Shown one piece after another: positions 9,493-18,568 of a stretch of 64,000 bases of DNA (positions are counted from its first letter, which is position 1; the number at the start of each line of letters is the position of its first letter). The notes under the pieces are model-generated. The model searched no databases. It had not been told where the DNA came from and saw only the letters and a list, made by a program, of their open reading frames with translations. The translations under genes were made by a program, and so were the position numbers. The stretch is from Polaribacter tangerinus (GTDB lineage: Bacteria; Bacteroidota; Bacteroidia; Flavobacteriales; Flavobacteriaceae), in the NCBI RefSeq assembly GCF_038024095.1, contig NZ_CP150668.1, positions 930,001 to 994,000 on the forward strand, in the 5' to 3' direction.

Positions 9493-11166
9493 TTATTTTT
9501 TTATAAACTTTATCATAGATAAATTATTTACTTTCAATAAATAAATTCCTTTTTTTAGTATAGAAATATCTAGAGAATCTACATGCTTATTTGATTTCCT
9601 ATTTAAAAGAACTTTACCAGACATATCGTAAATATACAATTGCCTAATTGGTGTATCTTTTAATGAAATTTTAAGGGTATTGGAACTAGGATTTGGAAAA
9701 ACTTTTAATTTCTTTTCTAAACCATCAGTAATTATCTTTAAGCTTCCATCATTTTTAAATGCATCCATTGCTAGAGATGGGCTTCCATCAGAATCCCAAG
9801 CCCCCTTACCATAAGAAGCCCAATTATTATGTGCAATTGGCTCCCAATAAAAAACGCCTAAACCCTTAGCTTGTTTAGTTTTTTCGATAATATATGTTAA
9901 AAACTGAAATGCCTTTGCTGGTTTATCTGAAGAAAAACCAACCTCAGCTATCATTACTTCTTTATTAAATCTTGTTTTCATATCTAACATATTGGCATAA
10001 GAATTCTCTACTTTTATCTGCCAATTATCTTCATCAGGATATAAAGACATCGCAATTACATCAAAATTAGCCCCATTATCTATTAAACCTCCAATATTCC
10101 ATTTATATAGCTCGTTATCATCTGCATTTGCAAGATGAACTACAGTTTTAATTGTAGCATTAAAACTCTTAACAGCACTAGAACCTGCATTTATAAACCT
10201 TGCATAATTCTCAAAACCGTTTGTAGAGGCTTTGCCTGTTTCCCATAAAAACCCATTATTTGTCTCATTTCCAATTTGTACCCATTTAGGTATAATTCCC
10301 TCATTTCCGAGAGCATTTAAAATATCAGAGGTATGTTTTCGTATAGCATCTTCTAACTCATCAACAGACTTATCCTTCCATGCAGTAGGTTTATGTTGTT
10401 TTCCAGGATCTGCCCAATAATCGCTATAATGGACACTTAAAAGTATATCCATATTATTAACTTGAGCTAACTTTGCCTTTATTAAAACATCTTCTATATC
10501 GCACCAACCGTTGGCATCTGTCACCTCAGGATTTACCCAAACTCTTAAACGAATAGCATTTAATTGATATTCTTTTAACAATGGTAATAGCTCTTTGGTG
10601 GTGCCTGAATTATCTTTCCAACTATATCCGTTCGCTTCCATCTCTGTCATCCAACTTACATCTGCTCCCTTTGCCAATATATTTTTGCTAAAAGTAAATC
10701 CGCTAGTATCTCTTAGTATAATTGGCGGAGTATTCGAATAATTAGCTATTGCTACAGGAGACCATGTACCACTTTTGTACAAAATTGCTTTTACTTGATA
10801 ATAATAACCAGTTGGTAAATTTTCTGATAATTGATGGTAGCTTGAAATAAACAATGTAACTGTTTGTTGGTTATTTAATCCTGAAACTTGACTGTTTAAA
10901 GTTACTTCTGAAATAGTTTTAACATAAGAATTCTGTGAATTCAGAATCTCTAAGGCTACATATATAGTATTGTCATTTGTATTATTCTTGATAGAGTATT
11001 TAAAATTTACTTGTAAAGTTGCTCCTAATAGTGGGTTTACTTCTAGTGGATTTTCTGAAAAAGATGTTATTTCTATAGATTGAGCATGAGAATTACCAAT
11101 TGTTAATGAACAAAAAATAATCCAAACATAGGTATTTAAAGAAGTTAAAATATTTTGTAAAATCAT
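9493..11166 (-). CDS. GH53 endo-beta-1,4-galactanase with T9SS sorting domain
   Basis: This 557-residue protein is secreted: a signal peptide covers residues 1-28 (ending NSHAQ). An Ig-like region follows to about residue 165, then a GH53 (beta/alpha)8 domain (about 165-470) starting GADVSWMTEMEANGYSWKD. VHYSDYWADPGKQ is a family signature. The acid/base Glu is about 301 (IGNETNNG) and the nucleophile about 408 (MIAEVGFS). The last about 75 residues (KVFPNPSSNTLKISL ... GIYLLKV) form a type A T9SS C-terminal sorting domain, predicting export across the outer membrane and surface anchoring or release. The family cleaves beta-1,4-galactan of pectin or arabinogalactan. It starts 2 bp after the GH2 stop, so the two are one operon. 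Confidence 0.94.
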   Translation of the reverse strand: MILQNILTSLNTYVWIIFCSLTIGNSHAQSIEITSFSENPLEVNPLLGATLQVNFKYSIKNNTNDNTIYVALEILNSQNSYVKTISEVTLNSQVSGLNNQQTVTLFISSYHQLSENLPTGYYYQVKAILYKSGTWSPVAIANYSNTPPIILRDTSGFTFSKNILAKGADVSWMTEMEANGYSWKDNSGTTKELLPLLKEYQLNAIRLRVWVNPEVTDANGWCDIEDVLIKAKLAQVNNMDILLSVHYSDYWADPGKQHKPTAWKDKSVDELEDAIRKHTSDILNALGNEGIIPKWVQIGNETNNGFLWETGKASTNGFENYARFINAGSSAVKSFNATIKTVVHLANADDNELYKWNIGGLIDNGANFDVIAMSLYPDEDNWQIKVENSYANMLDMKTRFNKEVMIAEVGFSSDKPAKAFQFLTYIIEKTKQAKGLGVFYWEPIAHNNWASYGKGAWDSDGSPSLAMDAFKNDGSLKIITDGLEKKLKVFPNPSSNTLKISLKDTPIRQLYIYDMSGKVLLNRKSNKHVDSLDISILKKGIYLLKVNNLSMIKFIKK

Positions 11167-11168
11167 AA

Positions 11169-13550
11169 TTAATCTAACTTAATTAGCAAACTATCTCTTT
11201 CAAGATTTTCTGATGAAGCATAAATTTTAAGGTTCTTATTTGTTGGGTTCACCTTTAATAAAACGCTAGCAATTCCGGCCTCTGCTTTTATCGGATTATC
11301 TCCAATAAGAGTTGCATCTCCAGATACCCAAAAGGTAATTTTATCTGTAGCTTCTGGGTGATAAGTTCCATCTGAATCAGTTATTTTAGCATACACAAAA
11401 ACAACATCATTGTTATTTTTTTGTAGAGGAATACCAGACTCATCAATAGATAGCTTAATTTTAGTAGCTTTCTTAGGTGTTTTTCTCACAAATTCTTTTA
11501 CCTTTTCACCATTAAGATACCCTTTTGCTACAAGTGTACCCGGTGAGTATGGTATATTTTTAAACGTAAAAGGTGGGTATGTTAAATTTTTTGATATTAA
11601 ATTATCATCTGGTTTTTGAGTTCTTATTAAGGTATCATTTAACCACAAAGACACTTCACTACAATTACTATAAACTTTTACTGTATTAAATTTTGGATTG
11701 TTCCAGTAGTTTGCAATGTAAAGTTCTGCAGCATCTCTTTCAAAGTCATTTTGACTCTTATAAAAATAATAAGAAAATTTTGGTAATCGAAAAATATCCA
11801 TAATTCCAGAACTCTCAATATCTGGTGCATACCCCCTATTGTAATCAAACATTAGCCAATTGGCATCTCCGGCAGCAGTGTTTAACAAATTATCGTTATG
11901 AGATTCTTGATAATTTAATGCTTGCTGCGCCAACCTAACCTGTCCATCTCCCCGCAACTGTCTAGAAGTTCTCTCGTTGGCCTTTAAATTGCTATAACTT
12001 GTTTGATTAAAACCTGCATTTTGAGCATAATATTCCCAATCTCCATATTCAGCTATTAAAAGTGGTTTTCTACTTTTATACCCTTTCCAATAGTTTGGTG
12101 CTTTAGCGTGTTGCCTTGCAGGAATAAAAACATCATAACCATATTCCATCCAACCACAACTATACGTTTGGTTTCCCGGAAACTCCTCATGTACAATAGC
12201 ATTCGCTTTATCAATAAATGTATGTGTCATAGCAGATTCATTTAAGGAGGCTTCCCACAAAATTACAGAGGGATGATTCCGATCTCTACGAATCATCTGT
12301 CGGACATCTGAAAAACAATTTTCTTGAAAAACAGTATCTCCAAAAAATTGCCAACCTGGTATGGCATCCATCACCAATAAACCTAGAGAGTTACAAGCAT
12401 TCATAAAAGATTCAGAATGTGGGTAATGTGACAATCTTACAAAATTAAAACCCGCTTTTTTAATTTTAAATGCGTCTCTATATTGTGCATTGTCTGAAAT
12501 TGCATATCCTAAATATGGGTATTCTTGATGGCGGTTAGTTCCTCTAATTTTATATTTTTTACCATTTAAGATAAAACCTTCACTCGTAAATTTTATGGTT
12601 CGAATACCAAATGTTTCATCCGAATAATCATACCTGTTTTTAGTATTAAAAACAGTTGCTTTAATGGTATATAAAGCAGGATTTTCTGGAGACCATAAAT
12701 TCGGATTTTCAATTTTTAAAGTATCACTAAAAACAAACTGCAATTGTTTGTTAATACGATACGTTTTAGTGGTAAAATCTTTAATTTTAAATGTATCACT
12801 TTTTCTAAAAATCTCATACCTTACAGCTACTTTTTCAGCATTATTAGTACCGTTTAAAACTGTTGATGTAACAGAGATAGTAGCTTCTTTTTCACTGGCA
12901 GAAATTGTATTTATAAAAACACCACCAGCGCCAATAATATCAGATTCAATTGCATGAGTAATGTGAAGTTTGTTCTTAATAATAAGATGTACAGAACGAT
13001 AAATACCGCTATAAATATTAAAGTCGAGCTCCTTAATTGGTTTTCCTGGCGGAATTTGAGAATTATCTTTATTGGTAAGTCTTATTACAATTTCGTTTTC
13101 CTGTCCAAATAAAATTACCGAGGAAATAGGAATGTAAAAAGGTAAATAACCACCTTTATGAGTGGTTAGTTTCTTATTGTTTAACCAAACCTCTGCAACT
13201 TGCATTGCCGCTTCAAAGTAAAGTGAAACATGTTTATTTTTATAATTATCGTTTACCGTAAATTTCTTACGATACCAGCTTACACCTTGCCATTGGTCTT
13301 TTTCTATAACCTTAGGTTCTAAAGAAACTGTATGGGGTATTGTTACTTTTTGCCATTCTCTTGGCTGCTTATTTAAATTGCTAAAAATAGTATCCTGTAA
13401 ATTATCAACTTTAAAAAACTCCCAATCAGAATTAAAATTTAGCTTTTTTGGCACAAAATAATCAGACTCTGTAGAATCACAACCAAGAAACGATACTATT
13501 AATAATGTTAAAAAAAAGGGTTTTCTATGTATTGCTATTTCGTTTTTCAT
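11169..13550 (-). CDS. GH2 beta-galactosidase, lipoprotein
   Basis: This roughly 793-residue glycoside hydrolase has a lipoprotein signal: LTLLIVSFLGCDSTESD gives a lipobox Cys near residue 24. The start is taken as the ATG at 13550 (MKNEIAIHRK); an in-frame TTG 30 bp earlier adds a non-signal-like stretch and is not preferred. The order is an N-terminal jelly roll (GVSWYRKKF, YFEAAMQVAEVWLN), an Ig domain, then a TIM barrel with LNES (acid/base Glu about 438) and LLIAEYGDW (nucleophile about 501), then DUF4982/GH2 C-terminal Ig-like domains. It probably removes terminal beta-galactose in the periplasm or at the cell surface. It is first gene of an operon with GH53. Beta-glucuronidase activity is a less likely alternative. 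Confidence 0.9.
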   Translation of the reverse strand: MKNEIAIHRKPFFLTLLIVSFLGCDSTESDYFVPKKLNFNSDWEFFKVDNLQDTIFSNLNKQPREWQKVTIPHTVSLEPKVIEKDQWQGVSWYRKKFTVNDNYKNKHVSLYFEAAMQVAEVWLNNKKLTTHKGGYLPFYIPISSVILFGQENEIVIRLTNKDNSQIPPGKPIKELDFNIYSGIYRSVHLIIKNKLHITHAIESDIIGAGGVFINTISASEKEATISVTSTVLNGTNNAEKVAVRYEIFRKSDTFKIKDFTTKTYRINKQLQFVFSDTLKIENPNLWSPENPALYTIKATVFNTKNRYDYSDETFGIRTIKFTSEGFILNGKKYKIRGTNRHQEYPYLGYAISDNAQYRDAFKIKKAGFNFVRLSHYPHSESFMNACNSLGLLVMDAIPGWQFFGDTVFQENCFSDVRQMIRRDRNHPSVILWEASLNESAMTHTFIDKANAIVHEEFPGNQTYSCGWMEYGYDVFIPARQHAKAPNYWKGYKSRKPLLIAEYGDWEYYAQNAGFNQTSYSNLKANERTSRQLRGDGQVRLAQQALNYQESHNDNLLNTAAGDANWLMFDYNRGYAPDIESSGIMDIFRLPKFSYYFYKSQNDFERDAAELYIANYWNNPKFNTVKVYSNCSEVSLWLNDTLIRTQKPDDNLISKNLTYPPFTFKNIPYSPGTLVAKGYLNGEKVKEFVRKTPKKATKIKLSIDESGIPLQKNNNDVVFVYAKITDSDGTYHPEATDKITFWVSGDATLIGDNPIKAEAGIASVLLKVNPTNKNLKIYASSENLERDSLLIKLD

Positions 13551-13650
13551 AAAGGCAATTTTTAATAATAGTAATACCAATTAAATATTCTAGCCTTAAA
13601 AATACACATTTGAACTCATAAAAAATTATAGTCGATAAAAGTTTATAAAC

Positions 13651-13682
13651 AAAAAGGTCTTTAAATATTTAAAGACCTTTTT
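13651..13682 (-). terminator. Terminator of rpsP-rimM-tRNA-Ser
   Basis: A perfect 32-bp palindrome (arm AAAAAGGTCTTTAAAT) ends in T on both strands and sits 4 bp downstream of the tRNA 3' end. Confidence 0.9.
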
Positions 13683-13686
13683 AATG

Positions 13687-13771
13687 CAGAAAGGAAGGGA
13701 TTCGAACCCTCGATACGTTGCCGTATACACACTTTCCAGGCGTGCGCCTTCGACCACTCGGCCACCTTTCT
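13687..13771 (-). tRNA. tRNA-Ser (anticodon GGA)
   Basis: Read on the minus strand, the 85-nt gene folds with acceptor AGAAAGG/CCTTTCT, a D arm GCCGAGTGGTCGAAGGC, an anticodon stem CACGC/GTGTG around loop CTGGAAA (anticodon GGA), a long class II variable arm, and a T arm with GGTTCGAATCC. The discriminator is G and CCA is not encoded. It decodes UCC and UCU. It lies 2 bp after the rimM stop and directly before the terminator, so it is probably processed from the rpsP-rimM transcript. Confidence 0.97.
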
Positions 13772-13773
13772 AT

Positions 13774-14301
13774 TTAAGTTAAATACAATTCTATTAAACC
13801 TTCTGGGGTTTCTACAGAAATTGTTTTGTGAGTTCTATCTACTTTTTTGATAAAGTTATCTACCATCGGAATAAAAATTTCGTTACCATCTCTATCAATT
13901 TCAAACAGTGGTTGTGCAGCTTTGTCGTTTATATGAACAATAGTTCCTACCTCTCCAAATTTAGCGTCTATTACTTTAAAACCAATAACTTCGTGATAAT
14001 AAAACTTATCTCCCGTTAATTTAGGTAGCATTTCTAGCGGTAAGTAAACACCGCATTTTAAAATTGAATCTGCCTCTTCCTCAGAATACACATCTTCAAA
14101 CTGAACTCGTAATTGGTTCCCTTTGTGCAGGGAACTTTTTTCAATAAAAAATGGAACCAAGTCTGCGCCAAATTCAACGTAAACTGATTCCATTTCTGTA
14201 TACAACTCAGGTTCATCGGTGTCTAATTTAACAACAACTTCCCCTTTAAAACTATATTTTGTAACGATTTTGCCTAAATAAAAACAATCTTCTTTACGCA
14301 T
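13774..14301 (-). CDS. rimM: Ribosome maturation factor RimM
   Basis: This 175-residue protein assists 16S rRNA processing and 30S head assembly and binds ribosomal protein S19. The N-terminal beta-barrel RimM domain starts CFYLGKIVTKYSFKGEVVVKL, and the PRC-barrel domain has YYHEVIGFKVID and PLFEIDRDGNEIFIPMVD. Length is normal. It lies 18 bp downstream of rpsP on the same strand, the usual rpsP-rimM arrangement, and is followed within 2 bp by tRNA-Ser. Confidence 0.95.
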   Translation of the reverse strand: MRKEDCFYLGKIVTKYSFKGEVVVKLDTDEPELYTEMESVYVEFGADLVPFFIEKSSLHKGNQLRVQFEDVYSEEEADSILKCGVYLPLEMLPKLTGDKFYYHEVIGFKVIDAKFGEVGTIVHINDKAAQPLFEIDRDGNEIFIPMVDNFIKKVDRTHKTISVETPEGLIELYLT

Positions 14302-14319
14302 TTCGCAACAATTTATGTT

Positions 14320-14868
14320 TTATTCTGCTGCCTTTTCTTGTGCCTCATCAATAGTTTCAGGAGCCTCTTCAGCTGCTGCTTCTACTTCTGGTGCTGCTTC
14401 TTCTGCAACCTCTTCCACAACTGGTTTTGCTGCTTCAATTCTTGCTTCATTTACTGCTTTTTCTGCGGCCAATGCTGCTGCTTTAGCATCAGATTGTGCT
14501 TTTGTTAAACCAGCTTCTTTGTCAGAAATTTTTGCAGCCTTTTCTTCTAACCAAGCAGCAAATTTAGCATCTGCTTGCTCTTGTGTTAAAGCTCCTTTTC
14601 TAACGCCACCTGCTAAATGATTCTTTAACATAGCACCTTTGTAAGATAAAATGTTTTTTGCAGTTGGTGTAGGTTGTGCACCATTTTGTAACCATTTTAC
14701 AGCCGAATCAACATCTAAGTTGATTTCTGCAGGGTTTACATTAGGATTGTAAGTACCTATTTTTTCTAAGTATTTACCATCTCTTTTTGCACGTGCATCA
14801 GCGGCAACAACCCAATAGAATGGTTTCCCTTTTTTACCGTGTCTTTGTAATCTAATTTTTACAGACAT
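14320..14868 (-). CDS. rpsP: 30S ribosomal protein S16 with long acidic C-terminal tail
   Basis: The first about 85 residues are canonical S16 (SVKIRLQRHGKKGKPFYWVVAADARAKRDG, then LEKIGTYNPN). The total is 182 residues, about twice the E. coli protein. The remainder is helical (LTQEQADAKFAAWLEEKAAKI) and ends in an Ala/Glu-rich tail from about residue 135. Extended S16 proteins occur in Bacteroidota. The gene leads an operon with rimM and tRNA-Ser and has a -7 box and a structured leader. The role of the tail is unknown. Confidence 0.96.
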   Translation of the reverse strand: MSVKIRLQRHGKKGKPFYWVVAADARAKRDGKYLEKIGTYNPNVNPAEINLDVDSAVKWLQNGAQPTPTAKNILSYKGAMLKNHLAGGVRKGALTQEQADAKFAAWLEEKAAKISDKEAGLTKAQSDAKAAALAAEKAVNEARIEAAKPVVEEVAEEAAPEVEAAAEEAPETIDEAQEKAAE

Positions 14869-14883
14869 AATTTGTTAATTTAT

Positions 14884-14932
14884 TGAGGTTCTCGACCTCG
14901 GTTATTAATATTCTTACTATCTCGTAGTAAGT
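14884..14932 (-). promoter_or_regulatory. Structured leader of rpsP: twin hairpins with identical loops
   Basis: In the predicted rpsP 5' leader two hairpins follow each other: CTTACTA/TAGTAAG (14913-14931) and GAGGT/ACCTC (14885-14899). Both enclose the same 5-nt loop CGAGA as read on the minus strand. This is what a ribosomal-protein autoregulatory leader could look like; that role is inference. Confidence 0.5.
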
Positions 14933-14937
14933 GCGCG

Positions 14938-14945
14938 CAAAAATA
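14938..14945 (-). promoter_or_regulatory. -7 promoter box of rpsP
   Basis: TATTTTTG on the minus strand matches TAnnTTTG, about 70 bp upstream of the rpsP ATG and just before the twin hairpins. Confidence 0.55.
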
Positions 14946-14988
14946 CAAAACCTTTTTAAACTAAAACGCTAATATTTAATATTTTTTT

Positions 14989-15072
14989 TTGGCGTTCGAG
15001 CAGGCTATCACTACTCGCTTTCCGCCTCAAAAAGCGTAAGAGCTCAAACAAACCGTTCTATCCTTAACGCAC
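14989..15072. repeat. Dispersed intergenic repeat, copy A
   Basis: The element begins TTGGCGTT and ends AACGCAC, giving short inverted ends GCGTT/AACGC. Inside, read on the minus strand, are GATAGAACGGTTTGTTT and AAGCGAGTAG, which reappear in copy B at 37531-37608. The termini and outer blocks match copy C at 46474-46606. It is much richer in G+C than its surroundings. Confidence 0.75.
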
Positions 15073-15367
15073 AAACTAGTCTTTAAAAGTCAATTTGTTA
15101 CAAAATAATTACACTATAATAGGTATCAATAAAAAAATGTACTTTCTAAAAATTGCTTCACTAAAAAATAAGTCTTTGATTATAGTCGAGAGTCAAAACA
15201 CCCATCAAAAACAATAGAACTCGAAAAAATAATGTAAATTTACCTAAACTAACATTTTAAATATTTAAGGGAATTCTAATTGTTTTTTTGCAGCCACAAA
15301 AGCCAACACAGAAAAACCAAAAAGAGCTATTTTTTAGCCAAAGTTTAAAAAAATTGAAAAACTGAAA
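15073..15367. other. Intergenic region upstream of the restriction gene
   Basis: No gene-like frame was found. The stretch is A+T-rich and ends with a run of short A-rich segments before the ATG at 15368. It must hold the promoter of the restriction operon, but no box matches TAnnTTTG well. Confidence 0.5.
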
Positions 15368-18300
15368 ATGACAATAGAAAATTACATTGACAACATAAAT
15401 CAGAGATACAAACTCGGAAACGCAACAGAACATACTTTTAGAGGAGACTTACAGCAGCTAATTGAGAGTTTAGTGCCTGAAGTTAGAGCAACCAACGAAC
15501 CGAAAAGACAAAGTTGCGGAGCACCTGATTATATCTTAACTAAAAAAGATATTCCTGTTGGGTTTATTGAAGCAAAAGACATTGATAACAAAGACCTTGA
15601 AGGAAAAAAGAAATCGGTAAACAAAGAACAATTTGACCGCTACAAAGCATCATTAGACAACCTGATTTTTACGGACTACATCAATTTTCATTTATACAAT
15701 GACGGAGATTTTATAACCAAAATTGCCATTGCAGAAATAACTGAAAAAGGAATTATTGCTTTACCTCAAAATTTCGCAAGGTTTGAAAATCTTATCAAAG
15801 ACTTTTGTGTACACATTGGACAAAACATAAAAAGTTCCAAAAAATTAGCAGAAATGATGGCGGGCAAAGCCCGCCTGCTATCTGATGTTATTGAAAAGGC
15901 TTTGACCAGTGATGAAACACATAATGAAGACAGTACACTTAAAGAGCAAATGACTGCTTTTAAAAGTATTCTGATTCATGATATTACTCCCAAAGGATTT
16001 GCAGACGTTTATGCACAAACCATTGCTTACGGAATGTTTGCTGCTCGTTTGCACGACCCAACTTTAGATACTTTTAGCAGACAGGAAGCGGCTGAATTGA
16101 TTCCTAAATCAAATCCATTTCTAAGAAAATTGTTTGGCTACATAGCTGGGCCTGATATTGACGACCGTATTAAATGGATTGTAGATAATCTTACCGAAAT
16201 ATTTTTAGCCTGTAATGTTGAAGAAATTCTAAAAAATTACGGAAAGACAACAAAAATGGAAGACCCAATTATCCATTTTTACGAAACTTTCTTGGCGGAA
16301 TATGACCCAAAACTAAGAAAAGCAAGAGGTGTTTGGTACACTCCTGCTCCGGTTGTAAATTTTATTGTTCGTGCAGTTGATGATATTTTGAAAACAGAAT
16401 TTGATTTACCACAAGGTTTAGCAGACACTTCAAAAACAAAAATTAAAGTAAATACTCAAATTCCTGATAAAAATTTTAAATCTGGTTATAAACAAGTTGA
16501 ACAAGAAGTACATAAAGTACAAATTCTTGACCCAGCTACAGGAACAGGAACTTTTTTAGCAGAAGTAATAAAACACGTAAACAAAAAATTTAAAGGACAA
16601 GAAGGAATTTGGAGCGGTTACGTAGAAAATCATTTACTCCCACGCTTAAACGGTTTTGAATTGCTAATGGCAAGTTATGCAATGGCTCATTTGCAATTGG
16701 ATTTATTGCTAAAAGAAACAGGGTTTAAAGCGACTACAAACCAACGAACAAGAGTTTATTTAACAAACAGTTTAGAAGAATACCACCCAGATACAGGAAC
16801 TTTATTTGCAGGGTGGTTAAGTAGTGAAGCTAACGAAGCCAATCATATTAAACGCGATAGCCCAGTTATGTGTGTTATTGGAAATCCGCCTTATAGTGGA
16901 GAAAGTTCCAATAAAGGAGCTTGGATAATGGATTTAATGCAAGACTACAAAAAAGAACCAGGCGGAAAGGAAAAACTAAAAGAGCGAAACCCAAAATGGA
17001 TAAATGACGATTATGTAAAGTTCTTACGCTACGGTCAGCATTTTATTGAAAAAAATGGGAGCGGGGTTTTAGCTTTTATTAATCCTCACGGTTTTTTGGA
17101 TAATCCTACTTTTAGAGGAATGCGTTGGAATTTATTGAAAACGTATGATAAAATTTATACGATTGATTTACATGGGAATAGTAAAAAACAGGAGATTTCT
17201 CCTGATGGTTCGCCTGATGTAAATGTATTTGATATTATGCAGGGTGTTGCAATTACCATTTTTGTAAAAACAGGTAAGAAAATTAATAATCAATTAGGTA
17301 AAGTGTTTCATTATGATTTATTTGGAAAAAGAGAATTAAAATATGATTTCTTAAATAATAACTCAATAAAATCAATAAAGTACAAAGAATTACCTAATGT
17401 TCCTCCAAACTATTTTATGGTGGAAAAAGACTTTGAGGCGCAGAAAATTTATGATAAAGGATTTAAGGTTAATAAACTATTCAAAGTTAGTTCTCTAGGA
17501 ATACAAACTCATCGAGATAATTTTTCAATTGCATTTAATAAGCAATTAATAGAAAAAAGAATGAGTGATTTTTTTAATGAAGAAATACAAAATGAAGAAC
17601 TCATTAATAAATATAAACTAAAGGAAACAAAAGAATGGCAACTTGATAAATACAGAAAAGATAGTTACAAAGACGAACTTAATGTAAAAATAGATTACCG
17701 ATTTTTTGATACCCGCTATACTTATTATTCTAGGAATGTGATTGATAGAAATAGAAATAATGTTATGCAACATATGCTAAGAAGAAATATTGCTTTGACA
17801 ATTTCTAAACAATTGAGTGTTACAGGTTTCCATCATATATTTTTATCTAAAAATATACAAGAATCTTGTTTAATTTCATTAAAAACAAAAGAAGGTGGAT
17901 ATTCTTTTCCACTTTATCTCTACCCTGAATCAAACGGGCAGCAATCTATTGATCAAACCACCGAAAGAACCCCAAATTTAAACTTGGAAATAGTAAATCA
18001 AATTGCAAAAAAACTTGATTTGGTATTTACTAACGAAAAAGAATCTAGAGAAAGCACCTTTGCCCCAATCGATATTTTAGATTACATCTATGCTGTTTTA
18101 TATTCACCAACTTACCGAGATAAATACAAAGAATTTTTAAAAATAGATTTTGCTAAAGTTCCTTTCCCAAAAGACAAACAATCCTTTTGGAAATTGGTAA
18201 AATTGGGCGGAGAAATACGCCAAATTCATTTATTGGAATCTCCAAAAGTGGAAGATTACATTACAAGTTATCCAAAAGATGGAGACAATGTAATCACAAC

Positions 18301-18568
18301 CAAAATTGGCAAAAAGGATTGGGAATTGTTTGATAAAGAAAAGCAATTGGGTAGAATATGGATAAATGATGAGCAGTATTTTGATAATGTTCCTCTAACA
18401 GCTTGGGAGTTTTATATTGGTGGTTATCAACCAGCTCAAAAATGGCTCAAAGACCGTAAAGAAAAAACCTTAGAATTTGATGATATTTTGCATTATCAAA
18501 AAATAATTGTTGCCCTTTCTGAAACGGATAGATTAATGAAAGAAATTGATAAAATTGAGATTGAATGA
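15368..18568 (+). CDS. Single-chain restriction-modification enzyme (type IIG / ISP-related)
   Basis: This 1066-residue protein appears to combine nuclease, N6-adenine methyltransferase and target recognition. The N-terminal part has a PD-(D/E)XK-like site: Asp54 in GAPDYIL and Glu68-x-Lys70 in FIEAKD. A helical linker includes MMAGKARLL. The methyltransferase has motif I DPATGTGTFL (about 388-397) and motif IV NPPYSG (506-511). The C-terminal about 450 residues should be the specificity domain. No helicase motifs are seen, so it is shorter than classic LlaGI-type ISP enzymes (about 1,600 residues) and may cut in a type IIG manner. Its stop overlaps the next start by 4 bp (ATGA), implying translational coupling. 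It is intact, with no frameshift. Confidence 0.88.
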   Translation: MTIENYIDNINQRYKLGNATEHTFRGDLQQLIESLVPEVRATNEPKRQSCGAPDYILTKKDIPVGFIEAKDIDNKDLEGKKKSVNKEQFDRYKASLDNLIFTDYINFHLYNDGDFITKIAIAEITEKGIIALPQNFARFENLIKDFCVHIGQNIKSSKKLAEMMAGKARLLSDVIEKALTSDETHNEDSTLKEQMTAFKSILIHDITPKGFADVYAQTIAYGMFAARLHDPTLDTFSRQEAAELIPKSNPFLRKLFGYIAGPDIDDRIKWIVDNLTEIFLACNVEEILKNYGKTTKMEDPIIHFYETFLAEYDPKLRKARGVWYTPAPVVNFIVRAVDDILKTEFDLPQGLADTSKTKIKVNTQIPDKNFKSGYKQVEQEVHKVQILDPATGTGTFLAEVIKHVNKKFKGQEGIWSGYVENHLLPRLNGFELLMASYAMAHLQLDLLLKETGFKATTNQRTRVYLTNSLEEYHPDTGTLFAGWLSSEANEANHIKRDSPVMCVIGNPPYSGESSNKGAWIMDLMQDYKKEPGGKEKLKERNPKWINDDYVKFLRYGQHFIEKNGSGVLAFINPHGFLDNPTFRGMRWNLLKTYDKIYTIDLHGNSKKQEISPDGSPDVNVFDIMQGVAITIFVKTGKKINNQLGKVFHYDLFGKRELKYDFLNNNSIKSIKYKELPNVPPNYFMVEKDFEAQKIYDKGFKVNKLFKVSSLGIQTHRDNFSIAFNKQLIEKRMSDFFNEEIQNEELINKYKLKETKEWQLDKYRKDSYKDELNVKIDYRFFDTRYTYYSRNVIDRNRNNVMQHMLRRNIALTISKQLSVTGFHHIFLSKNIQESCLISLKTKEGGYSFPLYLYPESNGQQSIDQTTERTPNLNLEIVNQIAKKLDLVFTNEKESRESTFAPIDILDYIYAVLYSPTYRDKYKEFLKIDFAKVPFPKDKQSFWKLVKLGGEIRQIHLLESPKVEDYITSYPKDGDNVITTKIGKKDWELFDKEKQLGRIWINDEQYFDNVPLTAWEFYIGGYQPAQKWLKDRKEKTLEFDDILHYQKIIVALSETDRLMKEIDKIEIE

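Noticed and set aside
13551..13580. TTG start extending the GH2 protein by ten residues
   Set aside because: The ATG at 13550 gives a normal lipoprotein signal, and the extension puts a second unrelated hydrophobic stretch in front of it.
14315..14620. Plus-strand Ser/Ala-rich open frame opposite rpsP
   Set aside because: It is the mirror of the Ala/Glu-rich S16 tail; low complexity and antisense to a real gene.
14989..15072. CRISPR repeat or insertion sequence
   Set aside because: Copies are scattered singly over tens of kb, without spacers, cas genes or a transposase.
15368..18568. Classic helicase-containing type ISP enzyme
   Set aside because: No Walker or DEAD-box motifs are visible and the protein is about 500 residues too short.
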